Source: Magnetococcus marinus MC-1
Lineage (GTDB): Bacteria; Pseudomonadota; Magnetococcia; Magnetococcales; Magnetococcaceae
Assembly: GCF_000014865.1 (NCBI RefSeq)
Contig: NC_008576.1
Location: 2,695,501-2,759,500, forward strand
Reading direction: 5' to 3'
DNA length: 64,000 nt
Shown here: piece by piece, positions 1 through 13,400 of the stretch
How the letters are laid out: each line of letters starts with the position of its first letter
How positions within the stretch are numbered: position 1 is the first letter of the stretch
Program-made: the position numbers and the translations under genes
Notes under the pieces: generated by a model
Told to the model about the DNA's origin: nothing
Databases searched by the model: none
The model's input: only the letters and a program-made list of their open reading frames with translations

Positions 1-1400
1 GCTACCGGTGGTCACGTTAATGGTATCTGCACCGCCAATGTCAAAGCCGGTATCCACCTCGATTGGGCGACGGCTCGAAGCATCAAAGCTCAGTTTGCCC
101 ACATCCCCAACGATGGTGCTGTTACCCGAACCCGAGGTGATATTATCCCCACCGGCGCCACCAAAGATGAGATGGTTGCCATTGAGCGCGGTAATGGTGT
201 CACTACCCCCCTCGCTGCGGGTGCTATTGTCGATCTCAAGCAAGCGGCCCCTGCTATCAAAATCCAGCGCGGCCCGGTCGCCAATCACCGTATCATTGCC
301 ATTACCTGTGTAAAAACGGTCGTTGCCGTTTTCACCCATCAGGATATCATTCCCCTCATCCCCTTTAAGGGTTTGCACCCCCGCCGAAGCCTCGGAGAAG
401 TTTTTCACCTCATGCTCATACCAAGTCCACTCCCTGGAGGGAAGCGTGTTCCAACTCTTGATGTCCTGACTACCATCGGAGCTAAAATTATAAGCGACAA
501 TCAGATCATCGGCATCACGTCCCTCTAGGGTATCACTGCCCGCATTACCTATGATGATGTTCTGCATGTAGTTACCAATGAGCAGATCATCACCACCACC
601 GCCGATCATATTGTGGAATTCGCGGATCTCCATAGCACTCTCGCCGCCGAAGCTGCTGGTGCCCTCTTGATTAACCGTTACCCCACTGCTCCACTGGGCA
701 AAATCTAGGGTATTGCGCGAACCGGCCCGCTCGGTGCCCTTGTTCTCACCCACACTGGAGGTTGGCGCACCATAGATCTTGCCGCTTACCGCCGCGCCCG
801 CATCAATCACAAAGGCATCGCTGTGCAGACCGCCCACCAGGTTTTCAAAATCGACGAACTCAAAGTAGCGATCCCCCTCTGGCGTGGCCCCACTGGTGCC
901 ATTGAGCACAGAACCTTGGTTTAAGCCAGTCAGGTTGACCGTGAGACGCTCCTGATCCCCGGACATATCCATAAAGTCGTTGCCTGAGCCCCCTAAAAAG
1001 AGCCCCAACTCGGAAGGATCGTCCCAGAGAACCCGGTTATTGTTCGCATCAAAGCCCTGATGGTTGGCATCATCCACCACCAGATCCAGGGCAATATCGC
1101 TAAAGTCCACGGTGTTGCTCTCAGGGACCGCCGAACCATCATTATCTTCGATGTAGGCGGTATCCCAATCTTCTAAGAAGCGGTAGGTATCCGCCCCCAA
1201 ATCACCCCGCAGGGTGGTTTCACCAGCCCGCGCAATGAGCAGGTCATCCCCTTTACCGCCTTCCAAAATGGTCAGCTCTGTCCCACCAATAAGAACATCA
1301 TCACCACCGCCACCAATGATGGTGTTGTTACCCTCACCGGCAATCACCAGCATGTTGATGTTATCCACCCCAGATGCGTCGATGGTATCGTCACCACTGC
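1..1400 (-). repeat. RTX-type nonapeptide repeats
   Basis: Several runs of GGxGxDxLx are visible, for example GGGGDDLLIGN, GNAGSDTLEGRDADDLI, GDEGNDILMGENGNDRF and GNGNDTVIGD, and further ones between about 1190 and 1350. These form calcium-binding beta-rolls in type I secreted proteins and usually lie toward the C-terminus. The window ends within them (IGGADTINVTTGS), so the protein continues. Confidence 0.82.
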
Positions 1401-4400
1401 CGGTATAGGCACGGATGCTGGTAACCCCACGGAAGCTCTTTTTGTAGGTATTACCCTTGGGCAGCACCGCAGTGATCTCAATGGTATCCGCACCGGTTTG
1501 CACCAAGGTGTAGTATTCGTTGCCATCCTCGGTATCAATATGGCGGCGGTCCTTGGCATATTTTTCACCCGCCGTGTAACCATCCACGGTGACCGGTGTA
1601 CCGTCCGAACCCATATGTAGATCCAACACACCATCGTTGACGCTGGCTAAAATCGGCACACAAGGTACGGGGTCCCACTGTTTTTCATAGAGGGTTATAT
1701 CCACAAAGGTCTTGGACCAAACCTCTTTCCAACCCGCTATGATGGAGTTGATGTCCACATAGGCCTTGATGTACAGACTCACCCGTATATGGATGGAGAA
1801 AATGTTAAGGGGGTTACACTCCAGCGCCGCAATAATCTCGGATACCCGTAGCTTACCATCGGCCTCCTCGGGGTCCTCCCAAAGATCCAGATCCCCTTTA
1901 AACTTAATACCGCCCTCAACCCCAGCGCGTACAATAACGGCGCTGAAGGAGACCCGCACACCAATGGTGGCTTCTAACTCGATCTCAGGCAGATCCCGGC
2001 CATCTTTAGTCCAGTTATCACTGACATAGAAACCATCGAAGATGTCCAGGAAATTGCCGCTGCTGAAGTAGCTGTTCAAGCCGTAGGTATCAAAACCCAG
2101 GGTCAGGTTGATCTTGACCTTAAAGCTTGCGCTAAAGCCCATGCTCACCGTGGGGGCCGAGTAGATGGGGAAAGACTTGCTAAAGCCTGTACCGATCTCC
2201 AAACCAGGAGGGGTAAAGGTCACCAGGTCGGCGGTCTTACCCGTCAACAGGTTGATAATGTTGCTAAAGTCCGACAACAGTGGAATTTTAAAGGCGCTGT
2301 TCGGATCATTAAGCTTTTCCAAGAAGCTCTTAGATTTAGCTTGACTGGCGGTGGCATCCCCCCCACCGCTGGTGCTGCCATTATCAATGGCACTATCCAC
2401 ATCCCCAACATCCCCTTCTAGGCTGGCGCCCTTCTTGGAGCTGCTGCTCTTGGCATCCCCGGCAAAGCTAAACACATCACCAATGGGAATGATCAAATCG
2501 GCATCGGTGGGAATGCTGTTGATCAGATCCACCAACTTGACCATGGTGATGATAAATTTCAGCTTGGCTGTGCCGCCAAAGTTTTTGGCGGTCCACTCCG
2601 CCAGAGACAAGAGCGAGAAATTTTGTCCCACAATTTTGCCAATACCCAGATCTTTTTTAAGGGTATCAATAATGGGCTGCATCGGCCCGGTTACTTGCTG
2701 AATTTGCGAGACAATGGGACCCAGGAAGTCACTGAAGAAACTGCCCATATCCAAGCGCAGATCGGTAATCCAGATGCTGGGGCTGCTGGTGAAATAGGCA
2801 TCATAACCGCTGGCCCCGGCAGCTGGCCCAGCATAACTCCAGGCCATATGGAACTCTGTGAGCAAGGAGGGGAAAGAGAACTCCGCATCAATGGTCAGCT
2901 CCAGTTGCAGATTGGCTTGGGCCTTAGCCTCCACCACGGTGACAAACAGGCTGCTAAACTTATTGCGGGTCATCTCCTTAAAGGTTAGGCGTCCGTCATC
3001 ATTGGGGTCATCAATATCAATACCCAAGGTGCCCGTAAAGCGGGTACGGGAGCCATCGGCACCACCAAGATCCAGCGTCTCACCACTTTTACCAACAATG
3101 CTACCCGTTACATCATCTTTCATGATGCCGCGCAGGAAGAAGAGTTGCGCGTTCATCTCCGCCGGATTTAAAGGATCCAGATTTTTCAGGTTATCAATGT
3201 CAATTTCCATCAACGAGACATTGGTATTGGCCAAACCGCCCGCAAAGGTCACACCATAGGTGCCATCCCCATTATTGGTCACACTGATGTCACTGCCATT
3301 AAGGTCACGGCTAAAGGCTTTGTTCAGCGCTTTCTGAATATTACTAGCCTGTGTATTACCATCGTCGCTGTAGTTAATATCCAGCGTCTTAAAGTTGCGC
3401 GACCCATCATTGAACTTCAGGGTAAAGCTGCCTTGGGTTGCCGCTGTAATGGCGATGGTCTGGCTTTCATTCGAGCCAGAACCACCCTCGGTACCCGCTG
3501 TAACCGTGGCCGCAGAGGGAAGCTCGTTGACCAGATAGGCATCAAAGGTCAGCTTGATCTCCTCGGTGGTATAGGCCGCGTCGGGTGCCCAGGGATTTTC
3601 CACCAGCACATCACTGGCTTTGAGCCCCAAACCTGCCACATTAATGGCATCGGAGACCACATAGAGACCATCATCCAGGTTGACACCAAAGCCAAAATAC
3701 ATATCCCAGCCCAGATCCAACTGAATGCCGCCATCCAGATCCAGTGAGAGCCCAGGGAAGCCAATGTCAAAGCCAATATCGACATCTTTCGATAGGATCG
3801 ACTGCCCAAGGTGCATACGAATTTGCAGCGATTTGGCCACATCAAAGGGGTCGCTCGCACCGCCGGTGGGAATCACGTCACCCGGGGTATCATCGCCGTC
3901 ACTCTTACGTGTCGCTTCGGTGTAACCCACCCGGGTACCGGCGGCATAACCGCCTTGGGCCGCCGCCAAAAATTCCACCACGATATCGTCAACGCTGACA
4001 ATGCCATCCCCGTCATAGTCCGACAGATAGTTCAGGAAGGGGTTATCCTTACTGGTGGTACCCGCCGCCCACTCCACCATTGAGGCGGGATCAATAACCC
4101 CATCCCCATCGGTATCGTCGGTAAACACGTCAAACAGGAAGAAACGCAGCGCGTTCTCCATGCCGCGATATTCATCCAGAGCGCTGTCCAAGGCATCCCG
4201 GATACCCTGCACCACGGAACCACGGAAATCCCCAATAAACTGAGCGCCCTGTGCCAACTGGTCGCCAATAAAGGGTAGTGGCAGTGAAGCGGCCACATCC
4301 AACCCGGTCTGCATACCCTTGAGCACGTAGTCGATACCATCCACGATAATGGAAGGGTCTCGCAGCAGACGCAGGAAGGGGTTTTCCATCAGCTTGAACG

Positions 4401-7400
4401 CGTCCAGCAGATCGCTAATATTGGGCAACTGGTAGTTGACGATGTAAGCGTCGTCATACACACCGGTTTGCGTGATCACGGTGCTGGTCACGGTGAGATT
4501 TGGATCGACCAAAGCCTGGAACATAGATTTGAGATCGGTGATGCGGATCTCGACATTGCCCATATCCATGGGGTTGGTCAGACCTGGGATCAAGCCCAGA
4601 TCGATAATTTCGTCAAACACCTCCCCTTCGAGCCCCAGGGTGGTAGGCAAAACCACCGATGCCGTACCAGAGAAATCGGCATCCACATCCCGGAAAATGC
4701 TGCCAAAGATGCCCGCACTCAGGTTGGTGGTATCCGCCACCAACTGGGTGATGGCCTTACCTGCCAGATCCCCGGCAAACTCGATATTAAAGCCGCCCCG
4801 GCTGCTGTTGGCCGTGACACTGACTGTGTTGCTCATACCGGCGTTATAGGCGTTTTGCAGCGCTTGCTGAATGTTGGCGGCCAGGGTCGCGCTATCTTCA
4901 CTATAGGCGATGGCCGCCGAGCTATAGGTGGTGCTGCCCTCTTGATAGCTCAGGGTAAAGCTGCCGCCGGTGCCCGCCACCACATTGAGCCACTGTTTGG
5001 TGTTGGTGGTCACACTGCCCGCCGTACTGCCCAACTCATCCACCTGCACCGCAATGGCACCTTGGTGGCTCAGGTTGTCACCATGGCCACGCATATTTTC
5101 CAGCGCCACCCCAGCCAGCGCGCCACCAAAGGTGACATCCCAGCCCAGCGAGCTATTGCTCGCATCATGGGCCGCCACACTCACCGTACCTGCGATGGGG
5201 GCCAAAACGGTGTTTAGAGCACTCGCTACCGCGCTGCTGTCGGCGTTCCAACCGATGGCCGCCGTGGTATAGGTGGTACCGTCATAATCCACCGACAGGG
5301 TGAAAGTGCCACCGCTACCCGAAGCCACTTTGACCCACTGCACCTCATCGGTGGGGGCGATGTCGATAACTTTTTCCGAGGTGATCGTGACGGTTTGCCC
5401 CGCCAATTGGCCGCCAAAGGTAAAGCTCCAACCGGTGGGCAAACCATCCCCATCCAGCGCCAAATCGGTACCGGTCACAACGCTGCCAGAGAGCCCCTCG
5501 AAGTTAAAGGCATCCTGCAACGCCACGGCCACTTCGTCCGCCGTCATATAGCGGTTACACAGACTTGTGGTGTAGGTTTTACCCTCCACCTCCATCAAGA
5601 AACGGAAAGCATCATCCGCTGCGTAGTTAAGGGTGTAGAGATTGCCACTGACCGACTGAACCAGCGCATCCGAGGCTCCCCAAACCAGCCCTTGCGACTC
5701 CCCTTCGGCAACCTGCCGTACCGATACCGCCGAACTGAGGTAGTGACGACCATCCCCGGCCCCAGGAGCACCCGCAGGGTCATCATAAAGGTAGAGCCCA
5801 GCTTGCGCGTCAATATTGGCTGTACCATCATTAACCTGGAGCACCACAGGCCCAAGGTTGGCATTGAACTCCAGCGCTGTACCTTCGATCTCAGCCGTCA
5901 AGCGGGTATAGAGACCGGTATCATCGCTATAGTCATCGCTGGTGCCCCCATCGTTGTAGTCGTAGAGGAACATCTCGCCCGAATCTAGATCAATACCCAT
6001 GGAAAGGTTGATCTGGGCAGAGGATTTAAGCCTTACTTGGGCAGCGGCCCCCACATCCACCAACGACTGCACGGTACCGATAAGTTGATCGATGGTACCC
6101 GGCCCCACCAATGCACGCAGATCGTCAAAGCTGATGCTGATGGGGAAATCCTGGTCGGCCAACTGGAAGGTGTAGGGCAAGTTAATGGAGATGGCATGTC
6201 CCAACACGTCATAGTTGAGTTGCACCTCATCATCGCTGATGCCAAAACCATCGGCCAGCGCGGTCTGTAGGGAATCAATCCCCGCAGCAGGATTATTCTC
6301 AATTTCTTCAATCGCATGGGCAAATTGGCTGGCAATATCCAGCATATCCACCACACTCTTGTCGATGACGGGCAGCTTTTGATCCAAAAATTCAAAAGAC
6401 TCCATCTGTGACAACAATTGAGTCACCATCTTGATGCCATCAATGATGGAGGACCAAGAGAGGTTCTTAAACCCAGAGAGAGCGTCCAGACCAAGAATTT
6501 CTACATCAATGGCGTCGCTCAGGGTGATCTCACCCCGGAACAGCTCCATCACCGGCACGGTGATGGCAATGCTCGGCGCACTCTCCGCTGGGAAGAGATT
6601 TAAGCCCCCGGCCTCTACCGAAATGTCGCTGATCAGCAATCGGGCCACCGGTTCCGTACCCTCGGTATAGCTGGAGTCGGTAAAGGTGAGCGGCGTTATA
6701 AAATCGCTGATCAATGAGCGCCCAGCGAGGGTCAGTAGATGGCTCGCAGGTGCCGTAAACTTAAGTGCCGTGACACTGCTATTGACCGTGCCATCATCGG
6801 CATAGGGGTTGCCGGTGCTGATAAAGGTGTGCCCACTAAACTGGCTAAGCCCTGCGTCGGACAAGGCGCTTTGAATGGCGCTGTTCAAATCGCTGGCAAG
6901 AGCCGCAACCGAGTTATTATCCAGCGTATCCACAGCACGCAGGGTCACATCTACGGTGTGGGTGATCGCTTCAGCACCCGCTGCGGGGGCCGCCTCGGTG
7001 ATCTCCAGACGCAAGCCCAAGTCGCGGGCCATAACGCCGACTCCCAGGCTCTCCAAGGGGGCCGCATGGCCCACACTAGAACCCCCAGCGCTATCAATGC
7101 TAATGTCTCCCAACAGGCCAAGCTGGCCACTTTGGTCCCGCGCCCCCTGCAAGAGGTCGGAGATGTAGACACGGCTGCCGGGCTCGGCATCGCTGCCGTT
7201 TTTCAACTGCACCGAAACCCCTGCGTCAAACACCGCTTCCATCTGCCCCATGGTGGCTTGCAGCATCTCACCAATGCTACCGGTGGCGGCGAAATCTTGC
7301 ACACCCAACACCATATTGCCGCCCAAAAAGGCATCTTGCAGGAACAGCGACAAGCCGCTGGTTTTGGCCAGGGTGCCATTCAGGAAACCCAACTGGTTGA

Positions 7401-10400
7401 TGATGGGGTCACTATCCAGCGCCCGTAGCTCAAGATTGCTGATCTGCCCACCGCTGACGGCAAAGGAGAGATAATCATTCTCCTGTACAATCTGCACCAC
7501 ATCACCCAGCGAGCTTAACCCCTTTTTGGTCAACCAATCGTGGCTGGTTTGGGCATCAATGGCATCTTGCAGATCGGCCAGCAGATCCTCCACCGAACTA
7601 TTATTGGCAATCTCCGCTGCCGAGACAGCGATGGTAAAGGGGTTGCTACTATCCCCATCCACCACCAGATCAAACGCGATTCCAGCCGTACCACTGCTGC
7701 TATCGGAAAAATCGTTATAGACTTTGCCATTGCTGGGGATGCCACGCTCCGACACGCTATTGGCACTCTGGGTGACCAATTTCAACTGACTGACCGCGGG
7801 ATCACCGCTGGCAACCTGAACCCCCATGCTGGTGAGTGAGGTGCGGGATTCAAATTGAAAACGCTGCTGTTGCGCGGAGGTATCCCAGTTAATTTTGACC
7901 GCCTCACCCAGGTTGCTAAAGCCCCCCGCCGCCAACAGGCCATTGGCTTTGACCGCCACCCCATCCAGCGCGTTCTGAATGTCCAGCAACAGATCCTGGT
8001 AGCTGGTGTTATCCTCTTGATCAGCGGCGGCAATGGTTACGTTGTAGCGCTCTTGATCGTTGAAAACCAAGGTAAAGTGCCCATCCACCGTCAGGTTGGT
8101 ACTGCCACCTGTCGCCCCATCAAAGGGTGATGAGGGGTCTTCCAACAACATGATGGGGGGTTGCGCACCATTGAAACTGGCCCCATTGACCACCGCACGG
8201 GCTACCCCAGCACTATCCAGGTTAAAATCATCGGGACGGTCGAAATCAATACCGATGGTGGTCTCAAAGGTGATTCCCGGGGTGATGACAAAGGTGCCAT
8301 CCGCATTCAAAGAGATGATGTCCGAATCGAAACCAAGATCAATGGCTTCTTCAATCGTGGGCAGTGCGGGGGTGAACTTGATGTCAAACAAAAAGTCCAT
8401 ATTCACTGCGTCAAAACGGGCCGCGAGATCAAAACTCTCACCCTCGGGCAGCAGATCATTGACCGCCTTGGCAAACACCTCGGCAAACTTATCCATGGTG
8501 TTGAATTTGGGACCGGTGATGGCATAAGCATCCTGCCCACCCGCCGCAAAACCCAGCGCCGAAGGATCGGCATAAGAAGCGCTGCGACTTTCAGCGGTCA
8601 ACCAGGTATCCGTGACCAACACGGTGGCCATATCCTTACCCGCCAGCAGACCACCAAACTCAATATCAATGGCACCACCACCATCGGGCACCTCGGTAAA
8701 GGTGAGCAGTTGGCTCACCTCATCGGCACTTAAACCACCAAAGGCCTCGGCCAGAGAGCTCTCCAACTCGCTCTCCATATCCGCCACCGACGTCCCCCAA
8801 CTCCACGCCTGCTCTGGATTATAGTAGGTACCGTCATAGTATACAGAGATACCAAACGCGCCCCCCACCACATCGTCAAACCAGACCCGCTGCACCTCGT
8901 TCACCGCATCGGTCAGGTCGGTGGCAGCGGCGCCTTGGCGCAGAGTGTAGGCGTCGGCCATGACACCGGGATTGGCCCGCAGAGTATCAAAACTAGCCGT
9001 TAATGTGTTGATAGAACGATTGGCCAAAGCACCACCAAACGTAATATCAAAGGCGATGGTCGAGGGAGAAAGATTGACCTCCTCTGGATTGGTATCGACC
9101 ACCGTGACCGAACCAGCCGCACCCAAAGCGTTATTAAGCGCGGTCTGCACCTCGCCAGCGGTGGCATCCCAATCAATGGCGGCGGTTTCATAGCTGGTAC
9201 CGCTATTATCTTCAAACTGCAAGCGATATTGCGAAACTTTACCTGCATCACTACCGGCATCCACCACAAACAAACGCTGCACAGCGGTATCCCCGGCGGG
9301 GGAGCCGTAACTAACCACATCCAATGCCACCCCAGCACCGGGAGTCATCGCCATCCCCACAAAATCATCTACGTTGGTGGGTTTAATCTGTAATTTACCG
9401 CTGGTTATACCGCCGCTGGTACTCTTCTCCGTAGCGACCACCTGGATCAGGCTGCTTACCACCGCTTCGGCCTCAACGCTGGTGGTGGTGCTACCTTTGC
9501 TAAACTCAAAGGAGAGCGCCTCCATGGTCTTACCCGCTAAATCGCCGGTAAAGATAATCTCCCAAGCCTGAGGCTCACCCGCAACGGCATCCCCTTGCAG
9601 AACTTTGACATTGCTCCAATCCAGCCCATCATCCAACCCTTCGATGGCACTTTGCAGTAGCAAACGCACCTCTTGGGCCGACTTACCCGCAATATCCACG
9701 GCGGTTAGCGTAGCAAAGCTGCTGCTGCTACCGGCAAATTTAACCTTAAAGCTCTCTTGGGTGCTGCTGTCAAAGGCGATTGTTTGCACCGGCAAGAAAG
9801 AGAGCCGCTCCATATTTTGCCCGGCCAGATCACCGATAAAGTCTATGGTCCAGTTACCCTCATAACCCGAAACCTGCACATTGCCCTTGCCAATTTCTGT
9901 CATGCCCTCCAGGGCAGCCTGCAACGCTTGCGGCGTTGAGGCAGCCGCCAGTGTATCAGAAATGCTACCACTGCTGCCCAACTGCACCTTAAAGCTACCG
10001 GTACCTGAACTGAATACCACCTGCTGGGTTTCGCTGGTGTAGCCCCCCACTTTGGAGGTGTTTAAGCTCACATCCGGGCTATCCATGCCGGTCCAGTTAC
10101 CACTCATCAAGTCAATATCCACCCCAGCCAGGGCGCCATCGAAGGTAATGGTCCAAAAACCATTGCCGGTACCGGTCACTTTAATATTGGCTGTTTCTCC
10201 ATCAACCGAAACAGCCCCTAGGCTGCTGCTGCCGTTGCTGGCACTCTCCAGCGCTTGACGCACCTGGGTTGCCGTCGCGTCATGGGCAATGGAAGCGGTG
10301 GTATAGGTCTGCCCATTAAACACCACACTCAGGTCAAAGCTGGCGCTTTGACCCGGTTCAACATAGACCTTAACACTCTGTTTTTCCGCGACATCATTAA

Positions 10401-13400
10401 TGCCCGTACCGGCGACTGTCTCCACCACAAAACCACTGGTACGCCCGCTGGGCACGGTGGTGCCCCACTTGATAGCACCGCTGTTGACCTTTAATTGAGA
10501 GACGTTTTTACCCGCCAGATCGCCGATAAATTCAATCTTATACTTAGGTGCTGTACCAGGAGTATTGATGGTTTTTCCGGTAACGGGGTCCACATAGCTG
10601 TTAAGGAAAGTGACCCGCACATTGCCTTCCCCAATCGAGGGAAGTTTTTCCAAAGCCTGCTGAATCTGCGAAGGAGAATGGGAAATATCATTGAGCAAGA
10701 AACGGATGGGGTCGGTGGTCTCTTTGCCATAGGTCAGGGTAAACCGACCACTCTTGGCCCCGGCAATGCTAAGAATTTGCTCTTCACCCAGGCCCGCCGC
10801 ACCATCCTGCACCGCAGAGATTACCCCTTCTGGAGCCGAGGCGCTAAAGCCGATGGTAACACCGCTATAATCCTTACCCGCCAAGCCACCAGCATAGCTT
10901 ATGCGGAAACCTTCATCCCGATTGCCCGCCACCTCAAAATTGCCCTTGGCGGTCTCAATATCATTGGCCTGCACCAAATTATCGAAGATCAAACCGGTCA
11001 GTGCGGTTTTAATCTTATCCTTAATATCTGCGTCAGAATCACTACCCGACACCACAAAGGATTGATCGGTTTTACCCGCCAGTTTGAAGCTGAGGGTACC
11101 ACTGGCGATGCCAAGATTGAGCACCTGTTGCGTGGCATAGGCTTGCCCACCCACCGTGGACTCTTCTACCGTGGCACTGGCCCCCACTTGGGCATCCAAG
11201 CTGGCGGTGACTTCATCACTCTGACTGACCCAAGCGGGCAGATCGGTCTGAACCAGCAAGGCACCATAGGCAACTGCTGCGACCTTTTGATTAATCAACT
11301 CCGCCAGTTCATCAATAGAGGTAAATCCGCTGGTCTCCGATGCCAATACCATGATGCTAAACACTTCTGGCTGCATATCCCCAGCACGGCGCAGCACCAG
11401 ATCAAAAGCCACATCATCGGTCAACACCGGTGAGATGCTCTCACCCGCCGTAATATCCATGGCCAAAATGCCCGACAGATTTTCATCCAACGCTTGCACA
11501 AAGCCATAGGTGAAATCAAACACATCCCCCAACTCGGTATTGGTAAAGGGAATGCCCACATCAAACACTTCGGAATCGCGGAACTGAGCGAGGAAATCCC
11601 CAACTTTTTTCATCATGTTAATGATTTGAGCCGGGGTCATGGAGGAGAAACTGGCCAGATCCGTAAAGTTAGATTTGGTGATGACGGGTGAAGTGGTCGC
11701 CACATTTTCAATGGAGATCGGCGCACCCGCAGAGCCCCAATCCACCGTAATACGCGGCTGGCCCCCGGTCAGGGCGGCGGTATCGGCCCCAAACAGATTA
11801 ACCTTGATGGGCAGATCGGCGGTGGCATAAACGGTGGCCGAAGCATCAATAAGATCAGAGATCGAAGAGGCCGCGCCAAGATCGGTCAAAGTAACCCGTT
11901 GACCATTATTATTGCTATCCCCATCGGGATTGAGCGCTAGGGTAGCATCGGCTGCAAAGATAATGGAGCCATTATCCACCTTGCCTTCCAACACGCCCAC
12001 CGTAACCCCGGCATTAAAATTGTTCATGGCCGCCGATACGTTGGCATCCATCTGGTTGATCTGCACAAACACATTGTCGCCAACGCTGGAGAGATCCGCC
12101 AAGTCGGTAAAGGCCATGCCAAAGCTTAGATCCATTGCCAGATCTGCACTAAGTTGCATGTTACCACTGGCATCAAAACCAAGCCCAAGGGCGTCCAACG
12201 AGCTATCCATGACCAAGGGCAGGTCAAAAAGCTGCTCCAAGTTCATGGTAAGATCCAGGCGCAGTTCGCGGTTATTGAGGTCTAAACCGCCACTGACTTG
12301 GAAAGGACCAACCGTGGTAGAACCATAGGTATCTGGGAACAGCGCCGTGAGATCCTCATAGACCCCTGTCGCCCCCAGGTAGGCGCGTAACCACTCAATC
12401 AAGCCTGCATAGGTATGGGTACCACTGCTGGCGTAGTAGTCCATCAGCACATTGCTCTCGGTACCATCTGCTTTGGTGTACTGAAAGCTGAAATAGTCCC
12501 CCAGGGTGCGCCCATCATCGCTGGCCAGCAGCCCGCCGAGGGTGCTATCGACAAAGGGCAGACTGGCATTCAGGATACCCAATTCATCAATGGATTTACC
12601 CACATCCGCCGCAGTATCGAAGATGCTCTCCAGATTGGATTGCACCGTCGCACTGTCAATGTTCACGTCAAAGAAGTAGGAGGTCACCAGATTGCCCGCC
12701 ACAATCTCCGAGCGGATGGTCAGGGTAGGATTGCCCCAATCACTGACATTAAAGCCCGCCACACTGGCATCAAACAGCAACGCCCCCTCAAAGGCCACCG
12801 CTGGGGTAAAGGTCACATAGTCGGCGATCGTGACCCCACTCAGATCGGCCACCGTAATACGCGCCTTGCCATCACTATTATCGGGATCGGCCATGTCAAT
12901 GCTGGCGGCGACTTTGGCCTTGAACGAACTGCCCGGTGCAATCTCTGCGGTGGCCAGATCCCCCAACAGCGAAGCGGTGACATTAAGCCCCATCACATCG
13001 AGGGCCGCACCGGTATCAAACCGGTTGAGACGGAAATAGAGTTCCGCATCCGACGGAACAGGCAGTGGCCCTGCAAAGCCGCTGTCGGTGCTACGGGTGG
13101 TGACAGCAATACCGGCATCCAGATCCAAAGCGAACACAAAACGCCCCAGGGCCGAACCAGAAGCGGTAAAGTTACCAATATCGGCTACCGCATCACCCGT
13201 TAGCTCACTGGCATCCAAGGCAAACTCAAAGAGCGCGGATCGGTCAATGTTAATGGCGATATTAAAGCCTAATGTCACCTCAGAATCGGCGGTATCAAAG
13301 GAGGGGGTAAAGGCGAACTCTGGCCCACCCAGATTGGCAAACACATCTTCCAACACCGCCTCATCCATATTGGCGGTAAAGGTCAAGCTGCCAGAGTCGG

